NCBI GenBank assembly: GCA_022446945.1
Contig: JAKVBW010000002.1
Location: 2,759 to 48,139 of the forward strand
Reading direction: 5' to 3'
Source of the DNA: Phycisphaerales bacterium
GTDB taxonomy: Bacteria; Planctomycetota; Phycisphaerae; Phycisphaerales; SM1A02
Length of the DNA: 45,381 bases
Shown here piece by piece: positions 9,369 through 19,297 of the stretch; the stretch's first letter is position 1; the number at the start of each line of letters is the position of its first letter. The notes beneath the pieces were generated by a model. That model ran no database searches and had not been told where the DNA came from. It saw only the letters and a program-made list of their open reading frames with translations. The position numbers and the translations under genes were made by a program.

Positions 9369-9953
9369 TCAGGGGGCAACAGCGACCTTCGCTGCTCGAA
9401 GAACATGGTGCTCAGTAGCGAAGCCAGGTTGCATCACCATGGTGATGTGTCCCGGCGCAATACCGTCAGCAGGCTGCTGCAACATCGCTTCATGCCGCTG
9501 AGGATCAAACTCCTCGCCTATCTCCGGGTCGATCCTCTCGACCCCGAGCTCAGCAAGAACCCTCATGAACTCTTCACGTGCGAGTTGCACACCCTCGGCC
9601 AACTGCTCTGCAGAGATCGCTGAAACATCCTGGCCAAGCGCCAAATCAAGTTGATCAGAGACCGTCAGGAGTGAGCGAAGGGCTCCCGCGACAGCTGCCC
9701 GACTGACGCGCACCTCATTTTCAACGGCTCGACGTTGATTGTTCGACAACTCTGCGAGCGCTCGCAGTCGATCGTCGCGCGCTATGGACAGTTCATTTCC
9801 ATACCAGTCAAGAACTGCTCGAAGATCGCCTTCGGATTCATCTGTGATCTGCCCGATGAGCGCATCATCAACCTCGACAGCCGACTCCTCTTGAGTCGTT
9901 TCCATCGACTCATCAACGGGTTCTAGCGGCACTTCTTCTGTATTCATCGTCAT
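9369..9953 (-). CDS. grpE: GrpE, nucleotide exchange factor for DnaK
   Basis: 194 residues, close to the E. coli length. An acidic disordered start (EEVPLEPVDESMETTQEESAVEV) is followed by a helical region (ELSIARDDRLRALAELSNNQRRAVENEV) that dimerises, a four-helix part with LRSLLTVSDQLDLAL, and the C-terminal beta domain with the GrpE signature GEEFDPQRHEAMLQQPADGIAPGHITMVMQPGFATEHHVLRAAKVAV. It releases ADP from DnaK. dnaK itself is not in this window. It lies 14 bases after dnaJ and 5 bases before fmdB, an order (dnaJ then grpE, without dnaK) that follows the two groEL genes. Confidence 0.93.
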   Translation of the reverse strand: MTMNTEEVPLEPVDESMETTQEESAVEVDDALIGQITDESEGDLRAVLDWYGNELSIARDDRLRALAELSNNQRRAVENEVRVSRAAVAGALRSLLTVSDQLDLALGQDVSAISAEQLAEGVQLAREEFMRVLAELGVERIDPEIGEEFDPQRHEAMLQQPADGIAPGHITMVMQPGFATEHHVLRAAKVAVAP

Positions 9954-9967
9954 CCTCGCTCGGCGAC

Positions 9968-11116
9968 CTAATGGCCCCGCACAGCATCCTTGATTCGTGT
10001 CCAGAATCCCGGAGGATCGGCACTCACCACCACATCCTCGGTCTCCGCGTATTGCTTCAACAACGTTCTCTGATCCTCTGTCAGATGCCGAGGAACCACG
10101 AGATGGAGCACGGCAACAAGATCACCCGTTCGTCCATTTCGCAGATCCGGCATTCCCCGATCCGGAATGCGGAACAACTCGCCATTCTGCGTACCCGCGG
10201 GAACATGCAACAAGTGCGGCTCGGGCGTGTCCAAAGTCGGTACTTCCACTTCGGCTCCCATGGCCAACTGTGTGAAGTTGACTGGAACGAGAACCATCAA
10301 GTCATTTCCTTCACGTTCGAAACGATCATGCTGCTCGATCCGAACCATGACATGCAAATCACCTCGGCGCCCGTTCCCTGCGGGGTCGACTTCCGCTGGT
10401 GGCGGTTCCCCTTCTCCGGCCAAACGCACTGCTTGGCCATGATGAATCCCGGCGGGGATACGAACGCTCAGTTTGCGCTCGACAGTACAACGTCCTCTGC
10501 CATCACATCCTGTGCATGGGTCTGACACGATCTTCCCCTTGCCTCTGCAAGTCGGACATGCCGTCACCATTCGAAACATGCCGCCTAGCCCGGCCTGCGC
10601 CACCTGGCCCTGACCACTGCATGTACTGCATGTATCCGGAGTACTTCCAGGCGCGGCTCCTGACCCCGAGCAATCACTACAGACATCAACACGTGTAAAC
10701 GTCAGTTCCTCTTCGGTACCTGCGAAGGCATCCTCAAGCGTGATATCGAGTTGGTACTCCAAGTCGTAACCACGCGCTGACCGTTGGCGAGCACTTCCGC
10801 CACCCATTCCCATGCCTTCAAAGATGTCACTGAACATCGAGAAGATGTCATCGGGATTCATCGTCCGGAAATCGTGACCAGGACGCTGACGCAGTCCCTC
10901 ATGCCCATAGCGATCGTACATCCGCCGGCGCTCGTCATCACCGAGAATCTCGTACGCCTCTGCAGCCTCTTTAAAGTTCGCTTCAGCCTTCGGATCGTCC
11001 GGATTGCGATCCGGGTGATACTTCATGGCAAGCCGACGGTATGCGCGCTTGATCTCATCGCCCGATGCATCCCGGGCGACACTGAGTACCTCGTAGTAGC
11101 ACCGGGTCGTGGGCAT
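9968..11116 (-). CDS. dnaJ: DnaJ, Hsp40 co-chaperone
   Basis: 382 residues. J domain at 1-70 with the HPD tripeptide at residues 34-36 ([11 protein letters not shown]), a Gly/Phe-poor linker containing [11 protein letters not shown], and all four zinc-binding repeats ([32 protein letters not shown]), then the C-terminal substrate-binding domains. This is a complete type I DnaJ that delivers unfolded clients to DnaK and stimulates its ATPase. It lies 80 bases after groEL2 and 14 bases before grpE, in the same direction. Confidence 0.97.
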   Translation of the reverse strand: MPTTRCYYEVLSVARDASGDEIKRAYRRLAMKYHPDRNPDDPKAEANFKEAAEAYEILGDDERRRMYDRYGHEGLRQRPGHDFRTMNPDDIFSMFSDIFEGMGMGGGSARQRSARGYDLEYQLDITLEDAFAGTEEELTFTRVDVCSDCSGSGAAPGSTPDTCSTCSGQGQVAQAGLGGMFRMVTACPTCRGKGKIVSDPCTGCDGRGRCTVERKLSVRIPAGIHHGQAVRLAGEGEPPPAEVDPAGNGRRGDLHVMVRIEQHDRFEREGNDLMVLVPVNFTQLAMGAEVEVPTLDTPEPHLLHVPAGTQNGELFRIPDRGMPDLRNGRTGDLVAVLHLVVPRHLTEDQRTLLKQYAETEDVVVSADPPGFWTRIKDAVRGH

Positions 11117-11196
11117 CGAACTCTCTCAATCCTCCCCTTCAGGATTTCTAAAGCGGCTGAACCGCAAAGAAATCCCTGAGGGAGCAGGAAGACACA

Positions 11197-12810
11197 TCAG
11201 ACAATCGCACCTTCGGCGGGCTCGGCATCATCTGCCAACTCCGTCAGAGCCACATCGGTTGTCAACATCAATCCCGCAACCGAGGCAGCGTTGCGCAGCG
11301 CGGTACGAACAACAAGTGCGGGGTCAATGATTCCCGCCTTCACCAGGTCCTCATATACACCTGTTCCAGCGTTGTAACCAAATCCGCCCTTGCTTTCCTT
11401 CACCTTTTCAACGACGACATCGCCATCGATCCCGGTGTTGTTCGCTATGCAACGACATGGCGCTTCAAGTGCTCGAGCAAGAATGTCAAATCCGTACTTC
11501 GTATCACCCTTTGCTTTGGATCTGCCAGCTTCGACCGCAGTCTGCGCCCGCAGATAGGCCACACCGCCACCAGACACGTAACCCTCCTTGGCAGCCGATC
11601 GAGTTGCAGCAAGTGCATCATCAACGCGATCTTTCCGCTCCTTCATTTCGACTTCAGTGGAGCCACCTACTGAGACGACAGCAACACCGCCGGTCAGTTT
11701 GGCGAGACGTTCCTTGAGTTTCTCCCGGTCATAGTCGCTCGTGGAATTGTCGATTTGTGTGCGAGTCTGATTCGCGCGAAGATCGACGTCTGCCTTCTTG
11801 CCGGCACCCTTGATGATGGTCGTATTGTCCTTGTTGACAATAATTCGCTTAGCTTTGCCAAGTTCACCAACTTCGACATCTTCCAGGTTGCGGCCAAGAT
11901 CTTCGGCGAAGAACGTTCCGCCGGTCAATGAAGCGATATCTCCGAGCATGGCCTTTCGTCGCTCGCCGAATCCGGGGGCCTTCACGGCGCAAACCTGCAG
12001 AACACCACGAAGTCGATTGACGACCAATGCCGCCAGTGCTTCGTTGTCAACGTCTTCCGCGATGAGCAAGAGCGGCTTACCACTACCGGCAACCGTGTTG
12101 AGCAACGGGAGCAGATCTGGCAGACTCGAAATCTTCTTCTCGTAAATGAGAATGTATGCATCCTCAAGTACCGCCTCAGCGGCTTTCGGATCGGTCATGA
12201 AGTAGGGACTGAGGTAGCCCTTGTCAAAAGCCATGCCTTCGACATAATCAAGAGACGTCTCGGCAGCCTTGCCCTCCTCGACCTCAACGACACCATCATG
12301 TCCCACTTTGCCGATGGCCTCTGCGATCAGGTCTCCGATCGCTGTGTCGTGGTTTGCCGAAACTGTCGCGATCTTTCGCAAATCATCTTTGCCACGGCAA
12401 GTTGAAGCAGACGCTTCAATCGCATCACAAGCCACTCCAGCGGCCTGATTGATTCCTCGCTGGATTGCGACGGCGTTACAACCAGCAGCCACCTGTCGCA
12501 AACCCTCGCGGTAGATCGCTTCAGCAATCACAGTCGCAGTGGTGGTGCCATCACCGGCCAGATCGGCCGTTTTCTTGGCTACCTGATGCACCATTTGAGC
12601 ACCCATATTCTCGAAGGGGCCTTCCAACTCGATCTCTTTGGAGACCGAGACGCCATCTCGAGTCACCGCAGGACCACCGAAGGATTTCTGAACAACGACA
12701 TTGCGACCACTTGGGCCCATCGTCGACGATACGGCCCGAGCAAGTTGGCTCACACCGTCCAGGAAAGCTTCCCGCGCATCCGCGTCGTATTTGATCTGCT
12801 TGGCTGACAT
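11197..12810 (-). CDS. groEL: GroEL paralogue 2 (60 kDa chaperonin without GGM tail)
   Basis: 537 residues. Standard Hsp60 features are present: [28 protein letters not shown] at the start, the ATP site [17 protein letters not shown], and the equatorial C-terminal half. It starts [23 protein letters not shown]. The C-terminus is [17 protein letters not shown], with no Gly-Gly-Met repeat, unlike groEL1 next door. The missing GGM tail changes the cavity floor and often marks a specialised paralogue in bacteria with several GroELs. It follows groES by 36 bases, so one groES lies between two groELs. Likely folds a subset of clients or serves a stress-specific role; this is inference. Confidence 0.95.
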   Translation of the reverse strand: MSAKQIKYDADAREAFLDGVSQLARAVSSTMGPSGRNVVVQKSFGGPAVTRDGVSVSKEIELEGPFENMGAQMVHQVAKKTADLAGDGTTTATVIAEAIYREGLRQVAAGCNAVAIQRGINQAAGVACDAIEASASTCRGKDDLRKIATVSANHDTAIGDLIAEAIGKVGHDGVVEVEEGKAAETSLDYVEGMAFDKGYLSPYFMTDPKAAEAVLEDAYILIYEKKISSLPDLLPLLNTVAGSGKPLLLIAEDVDNEALAALVVNRLRGVLQVCAVKAPGFGERRKAMLGDIASLTGGTFFAEDLGRNLEDVEVGELGKAKRIIVNKDNTTIIKGAGKKADVDLRANQTRTQIDNSTSDYDREKLKERLAKLTGGVAVVSVGGSTEVEMKERKDRVDDALAATRSAAKEGYVSGGGVAYLRAQTAVEAGRSKAKGDTKYGFDILARALEAPCRCIANNTGIDGDVVVEKVKESKGGFGYNAGTGVYEDLVKAGIIDPALVVRTALRNAASVAGLMLTTDVALTELADDAEPAEGAIV

Positions 12811-12846
12811 ACCGTTATCTCCAGTCCTGTTAGTCGAATCAGAATC

Positions 12847-13134
12847 TCACTCGACAATGCCGAGGAGTTCGCTCTCGCGGACAATCAAGTGCTTGACGTT
12901 CTTGATCTCAATCTCAGTTCCCGCATACTTGCCGTAAACAACCGTGTCACCCTCGCGGACGCTCGGTGTCACACGCTCTCCGTTGTCCAAGCGTTTGCCG
13001 GGCCCACAGGCAACTACCTTGCCTTGAACGGGCTTCTCCTTGGCTGACTCGGGAAGATATATGCCGGATTCCGTACGACTCTCCGCCTCGAGTGGGCGAA
13101 TGACGATGCGATCTTCTAGTGGCTTGACTGCCAT
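12847..13134 (-). CDS. groES: GroES, 10 kDa co-chaperonin
   Basis: 95 residues from the ATG at 13134, preceded by AGGAAAGAAGTC. The track's longer start at 13341 is an artefact: its first 70 residues ([10 protein letters not shown]...) are an off-frame reading of the groEL1 GGM repeat. The sequence MAVKPLEDRIVIRPLEAESRTESGIYLPESAKEKPVQGKVVACGPG is typical GroES with the mobile loop (ESRTESGIYLPESAKEKP) that docks on GroEL, and the end YAGTEIEIKNVKHLIVRESELLGIVE closes the roof domain. It caps the GroEL ring. Set between groEL1 (91 bases upstream) and groEL2 (36 bases downstream), it probably serves both. Confidence 0.97.
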   Translation of the reverse strand: MAVKPLEDRIVIRPLEAESRTESGIYLPESAKEKPVQGKVVACGPGKRLDNGERVTPSVREGDTVVYGKYAGTEIEIKNVKHLIVRESELLGIVE

Positions 13135-13182
13135 GACTTCTTTCCTGTTCTCCAGCCTTGGGGCCGGTTGTTCCTTAAGTAG

Positions 13183-13198
13183 TGCCGAGACATCGGCA
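13183..13198 (-). other. RNA hairpin in the groEL1-groES spacer
   Basis: In the transcript the bases read TGCCGA-TGTC-TCGGCA, a perfect 6-bp stem with a 4-base loop, 27-42 bases after the groEL1 stop. A second weaker hairpin (CCGGCC-CCAA-GGCTGG, 13152-13167) sits just before the groES ribosome site. Neither has a T tract, so they are not intrinsic terminators. They could protect the 3' end of the groEL1 message or tune the groES to groEL ratio; this is inference. Confidence 0.45.
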
Positions 13199-13225
13199 GC
13201 TAGTTCAATTCTCTTGGGGCGATGT

Positions 13226-15058
<1,833 letters not shown>

Positions 15059-15075
15059 TCACGGAATCTGCTCTG

Positions 15076-16044
15076 TCAGCCCTCTGGATGGGATGGCTCT
15101 GTTCCTGCCAGGTTGGCAGAATCGCCCTCTGACGCCTCAAAAAGCTCGCTCAACTTCGGAGGTGGGTGAATCAGGGATGATCGAACCCACAAGGCATTGG
15201 CCAAGAGATACCACCCACCGATCACCACAAAGAGGGTGCCCATGAGGGCCACTGCCAGCGAAACAATCAACGTGATCTCCGCTGCCATGGATGCGGAAAA
15301 GCCAGCCGCTACCCAGGCGAGCATCGTCACGGCAATGCCGGCAAGCAAGGAGGGGATCCTCTGGCGACGGAAGTCATCGGTTCGGAACAGATAGGAACGC
15401 TGGCCAGCTTCAACAAGTACTCCCCTAAATCCGAGCAATGTCCAGAAGAGGCCCACAAGCGGAATGGCAGGGCCCATCGCCACCACCCAGATGTTCTCCT
15501 CCGCTACCGATGGGGCGATCACTAAACCACCGGCGGCGAGAAGAAGTCCGACCAACATCCAAATCGGGAGCCGCCGTCGGCCCTTTCGGCTCTCACCAGG
15601 CTTTGAGCGAAGATCCCACCAGGCACGAATGCCAAGCGCAGCTGAAAGGAAGGCAAGAGTGCCAAAGAGATAAGGCTGCCCCTCGGGCCACACTCCAGAG
15701 CGCAGACTTCCCACAAATTCCACACTCACGGGAAGTCGTGGGTGAAACACAAGGATGTACAACAGGTTGGCCGTTGCAATCAACGCAATCGCCAGCGCCG
15801 CCAGCACAAGACCCCGGCCTACCGCCTCGGGATTGCGAACAGGTGGCAGTTGATGCGCGCGAGGATCAATCGATCCCGCAATCGAATACGGCACAGGCAT
15901 TCCACATTCCGGACAACGTCCCAGTGCAAGTGAGCCCTGAAGGTCATACCGGCACCCAAGACATAGGAGTGTCTTGGACAACTTGCGACCCTCGAGCGCA
16001 ACAGGGCCATCAGCCCCCATCAGCACCTTTGGGACATCGTTCAT
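15076..16044 (-). CDS. zinc-ribbon multi-pass membrane protein, function unknown
   Basis: 322 residues, ATG at 16044 after GGAGGCGTGGC. Residues 26-50 form a zinc ribbon, CLGCRYDLQGSLALGRCPECGMPVP, of the GCxYDLxG...RCPECG type that heads many planctomycete membrane proteins. Then come about seven hydrophobic segments (for example GLVLAALAIALIATANLLYILV, LPIWMLVGLLLAAGGLVIA, IPSLLAGIAVTMLAWVAAGF, LIVSLAVALMGTLFVVIGGWYLL). The tail is hydrophilic. No enzyme motif is visible. It lies upstream of groEL1 in the same direction with 143 bases between, so groEL1 has its own promoter space. Divergent from moxR. Confidence 0.8.
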   Translation of the reverse strand: MNDVPKVLMGADGPVALEGRKLSKTLLCLGCRYDLQGSLALGRCPECGMPVPYSIAGSIDPRAHQLPPVRNPEAVGRGLVLAALAIALIATANLLYILVFHPRLPVSVEFVGSLRSGVWPEGQPYLFGTLAFLSAALGIRAWWDLRSKPGESRKGRRRLPIWMLVGLLLAAGGLVIAPSVAEENIWVVAMGPAIPLVGLFWTLLGFRGVLVEAGQRSYLFRTDDFRRQRIPSLLAGIAVTMLAWVAAGFSASMAAEITLIVSLAVALMGTLFVVIGGWYLLANALWVRSSLIHPPPKLSELFEASEGDSANLAGTEPSHPEG

Positions 16045-16120
16045 GCCACGCCTCCATCAGACACATCAGGGCCAGGCTCGGCGATCTGATTCTGCCGGGC
16101 TATACTCGCCCGCCTCGCCC

Positions 16121-17053
16121 ATGAACATGACGGCACTTAATGATCTCCGAAAGAATATCACTTCCGTTTTCCTCGGAAACGAAGCGGCTGTTGACCGTGT
16201 GCTTGTATGCCTACTGGCCAGAGGTCACATTCTGATTGAAGATGTCCCCGGCGTCGGAAAAACGGTGTTGGCCCGTGCCATCGCCCGCAGCATCGATGGG
16301 TCGATTGCCAGGATTCAGTGTACGCCCGATCTGCTGCCGAGTGATGTCACAGGCGTGACGATCTATGAGCGGGAGCAAGCGAGTTTCAGATTCCAGCCTG
16401 GGCCGATCTTCAAGAACATCGTGATCGCTGATGAGATCAATCGAGCAACACCCCGAACACAGTCCGCCCTGTTGGAAGCAATGGCCGAAGAAACCGTGAC
16501 TGTTGATGGTCACACACACGCACTGCCTGACCCCTTCATTGTCATCGCGACACAGAACCCCTATGAGTTTGAAGGCACCTATTTCCTGCCCGAGAATCAA
16601 CTCGACCGTTTCCTTATCCGAATCAGTCTGGGATATCCGGCGCCGACTGACGAAGCACGTGTCATTGAACACCAGCCTGAACGACGGGAACTCAGGGAAC
16701 TTTCTCCCGTCGCAACTCCTGACGACATCGTCAAACTGCGTGTGGCGACCGACGAGGTCAAACTCGATCAGGCATTGATCAACTACATCATCGCTGTTGC
16801 GTCCGCGACAAGGTCTCATGAAGAAGTTCAGATCGGCGTCAGCCCTCGCGGCTCACTTGCGTTAGCCCAAGCAGCCAAGGGAACAGCGCTCCTGGCTGGA
16901 CGCGACTACTGCATCCCCGAGGATGTGGTCTCTAACGTTCTGGCAGTTTTCGCCCATCGCATCATCAGTCGATCCACCATGCATGAAGGCGACACGCTGA
17001 CTGCACGCAGAATCATGCAGCAGATTCTAGAAACGACTCCCAGCCCGGCCTGA
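16121..17053 (+). CDS. MoxR-family AAA+ ATPase
   Basis: 310 residues from the ATG at 16121 (or 16127); the track's start at 15974 overlaps the divergent gene and is not needed. Walker A DVPGVGKTVLARAIA near residue 42, Walker B IVIADEINRATPRTQSALLEAM near residue 105 with the MoxR motif, the sensor region IATQNPYEFEGTYFLPENQLDRFL, and the C-terminal lid (SPRGSLALAQAAKGTALLAGRDYC). MoxR proteins act as chaperone-like ATPases for maturation of complexes and usually stand next to DUF58 and VWA-domain genes. None is present here: the next gene is hpt on the other strand, 4 bases away. TATACT at 16101 is a possible -10 but lacks a -35. Confidence 0.93.
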   Translation: MNMTALNDLRKNITSVFLGNEAAVDRVLVCLLARGHILIEDVPGVGKTVLARAIARSIDGSIARIQCTPDLLPSDVTGVTIYEREQASFRFQPGPIFKNIVIADEINRATPRTQSALLEAMAEETVTVDGHTHALPDPFIVIATQNPYEFEGTYFLPENQLDRFLIRISLGYPAPTDEARVIEHQPERRELRELSPVATPDDIVKLRVATDEVKLDQALINYIIAVASATRSHEEVQIGVSPRGSLALAQAAKGTALLAGRDYCIPEDVVSNVLAVFAHRIISRSTMHEGDTLTARRIMQQILETTPSPA

Positions 17054-17057
17054 CCCT

Positions 17058-17606
17058 TCAGCCCACGACATGCTTTCTCAGAACTGCAATATCGGGAAGG
17101 TTGCGATACAACCCATCGAAATCGAGTCCATAGCCCACGACAAATGCTTCCGGGATATCGAAACCTACGTAATCGCAGTCGATCTCAACAGCCCTGCGAA
17201 CATCCTTCCTCAGTAGTACGCAGAAGCGGACTTCCTTGGCACCGGCCTGTAAGAGACTGGTCTGAAGGTGGTCCAGTGTGCGACCGCTGTCGAGAATGTC
17301 ATCCACGACCAAGACACTCGCCCCCTTGATGGTCTCGGGCAACAATGCGGACTCCACAATGCCCTGACTTTGTGTTGACTTCCCCGGATAGGACTTCACC
17401 GTTGTCGGTTGAATTCTGAAAGTCAGCGGAAGCAGGCGCACCAGATCAGCTGTGAAGAACAGACTGCCTGTCATGACTGGCATGACTACCAGTCTTCCTT
17501 CATCAGCTTCAGCGCTGAGATCCAAAACCAGCCTTTCCGCCAACTGCTCGATCCGATCGGCAATCGCATCGCGGTCAATGAGAATTCGATCGATATCACT
17601 CAGCAT
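17058..17606 (-). CDS. hpt: hypoxanthine (guanine) phosphoribosyltransferase
   Basis: 182 residues from the ATG at 17606. The track starts at a TTG (17657); an ATG at 17642 is also in frame, but MLSDIDRILIDRDAIADRIEQLAERL matches the family start. Purine salvage: transfers ribose-phosphate from PRPP to hypoxanthine or guanine. Visible are VVMPVMTGSLFFTADLVRLL, the PRPP-binding loop VLVVDDILDSGRTL, and the C-terminal VGFDIPEAFVVGYGLDFDGLYRNLPDIAVL typical of HPRT. The 3' end is 4 bases from the convergent moxR stop. Divergent from folC. Confidence 0.95.
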   Translation of the reverse strand: MLSDIDRILIDRDAIADRIEQLAERLVLDLSAEADEGRLVVMPVMTGSLFFTADLVRLLPLTFRIQPTTVKSYPGKSTQSQGIVESALLPETIKGASVLVVDDILDSGRTLDHLQTSLLQAGAKEVRFCVLLRKDVRRAVEIDCDYVGFDIPEAFVVGYGLDFDGLYRNLPDIAVLRKHVVG

Positions 17607-17701
17607 GGGTGCGGGGATGCTACCCAGCCAGAACGGGGCCATGTCCGAACGACGCAAAACTCATGTAAGACGTTTCTGGACAACGAGTTCCGTTCTTTCA
17701 T

Positions 17702-17730
17702 TTGAATCTTGGGCGTCAATTTGATATTGT
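17702..17730 (+). promoter_or_regulatory. candidate sigma-70-type promoter for folC, near-leaderless
   Basis: TTGAAT (17702-17707), a 17-base spacer and TATTGT (17725-17730), each matching four of six consensus bases. The folC ATG lies 9 bases after the -10, so a transcript from here would start within a few bases of the start codon. No Shine-Dalgarno precedes the ATG, which fits a leaderless message. Confidence 0.4.
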
Positions 17731-17739
17731 GGGTCGACT

Positions 17740-19206
17740 ATGGCTACGACGCGAAAAACGGCGACGAAGGCTGGTTCCGGGACCAAAAAGAAGGCTCAGC
17801 GCCAGGGAAAGCGGTCTGGAGGATCCAAGAAGGCCGCTATCGAACCTACTGCGCCGATGATCAAAACCTTCCCATCAGCGGTCAAAGCCCTCTTGGGGCG
17901 GCCCAATATCGAACGTCTCCGACCCGGACGAATCGATAGTGACACTTTCAAACTCGTGCGAATGGAGAAGCTGCTCCAGGCCTTGGACAACCCCCATGAA
18001 GCACTGCATGCCGTACACATTGCCGGAACGATGGGCAAAGGATCAACCGCTGCCATGCTTCAGTCAATGCTGCAAGGATGCGGTTGGACGACAGGCACCT
18101 ATACGTCTCCACATCTGATCGACATCAGAGAGCGCATCGCCATCAATGGTGAGATGATCTCACAAGCGACCTTCACAGACCTTGCGAAGCGTGTCGCGGA
18201 AGCAGCCGACAAGGCGGCCCCAGATGCCTCATTCTTCGAACTGATGACTGCAATGGCATTCCTGCACTTCGAGGAAGAAGCAACAGATATTGCGATCGTG
18301 GAAACCGGCCTTGGTGGACGACTGGACGCAACCAATCTGATCAAGCCTGCGGCTTCCCTCATTACCCGCATTGATCTGGATCACCAGCATCTGCTCGGAA
18401 ACACCCTTGCTGAAATCGCGAAGGAAAAAGCAGGCATCTTCAAGCCAGGAGTACCTGCCCTCTCCGTGAAACAGGAACCAGAAGTCGAAGATGTCCTCCG
18501 CAAGGCGGCTGAAGAAGTCGGTTCCGAACTCCGAATCATCGGAAAGGAAATCGAGTTCAGCACTAGATTCTGTGTGACAGACGATCTCGGCGCACACATG
18601 CGAGTCTGTTTGCTCGGTGATCGCATCCACTACATGCATCTTCCTGTTCCCCTTTCCGGATCACATCAAGCCGACAACTGCGCTCTGGCGCTCTCGGCAC
18701 TCGATCTCCTTGGTAGAGGTGACGACGAGTTTGAGGAATCGGCGATCTTCCGGGGACTTGCCAAAACCTCGCATCCAGGCCGCATGGATCTGGTCTGGAA
18801 ACGTCCTCGCATTCTTGTTGACGGCGCGCACAATCCCGCTGCGCTCCATGCACTGATGCGTGGCATCGGATCGCATATTGCGTTTGACTCAATGATCTGC
18901 ATCTTCGGTTGCAACTCAGACAAGGATGTGGATGCCAATCTTGAAAAGGTTGCCTTGGGCGGTGATAAAATCATCTTCACCAAAGCCTCCGGACAGCCTC
19001 GGGCAGCGGAGCCAGAAGAATTGTCCAAGAGATTTGCAACATTGCGCGGCCGCACATGCCAAACAGCGCCCAATGTCAAGGCAGCAATTGAAATTGCTTC
19101 ACAGGCAGTGGGTCGAGATGACCTCATCTGCATTACAGGCAGTTTCTATCTCGTCGGCGAAGCGATGGCCTTGCTTCAAAATGCAAAGGAAACTCGGGCG
19201 TCCTGA
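17740..19206 (+). CDS. folC: folylpolyglutamate synthase / dihydrofolate synthase
   Basis: 488 residues. Mur-ligase fold: P-loop HIAGTMGKGSTAAM near residue 100, SPHLIDIRERIAING, the Mg-binding ETGLGGRLDATN, and DLDHQHLLGNTLAEIAKEKAGIFKPGVPAL, all FolC signatures; then the C-terminal domain with VDGAHNPAALHAL. It adds glutamates to (dihydro)folate. The first 40 residues (ATTRKTATKAGSGTKKKAQRQGKRSGGSKKAA) are a Lys/Arg/Ala/Gly-rich extension absent from ordinary FolC and resembling histone-H1-like tails. The family match starts only at about residue 43, so a later start is conceivable, but no ATG with a ribosome site is obvious there. Confidence 0.93.
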   Translation: MATTRKTATKAGSGTKKKAQRQGKRSGGSKKAAIEPTAPMIKTFPSAVKALLGRPNIERLRPGRIDSDTFKLVRMEKLLQALDNPHEALHAVHIAGTMGKGSTAAMLQSMLQGCGWTTGTYTSPHLIDIRERIAINGEMISQATFTDLAKRVAEAADKAAPDASFFELMTAMAFLHFEEEATDIAIVETGLGGRLDATNLIKPAASLITRIDLDHQHLLGNTLAEIAKEKAGIFKPGVPALSVKQEPEVEDVLRKAAEEVGSELRIIGKEIEFSTRFCVTDDLGAHMRVCLLGDRIHYMHLPVPLSGSHQADNCALALSALDLLGRGDDEFEESAIFRGLAKTSHPGRMDLVWKRPRILVDGAHNPAALHALMRGIGSHIAFDSMICIFGCNSDKDVDANLEKVALGGDKIIFTKASGQPRAAEPEELSKRFATLRGRTCQTAPNVKAAIEIASQAVGRDDLICITGSFYLVGEAMALLQNAKETRAS

Positions 19207-19297
19207 GCCAGGACTTTCCGAATGGCCCAATGAAGTGCGGATCGCCCTGATTGAGACCGCAAGGTCCAATCTCCACACCGGGATATGATGCGGCTCC

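Noticed and set aside
16101-16106. TATACT as the moxR -10 box
   Set aside because: No -35-like hexamer at 16-18 bases and no extended -10; mentioned in the moxR entry but not listed as a promoter.
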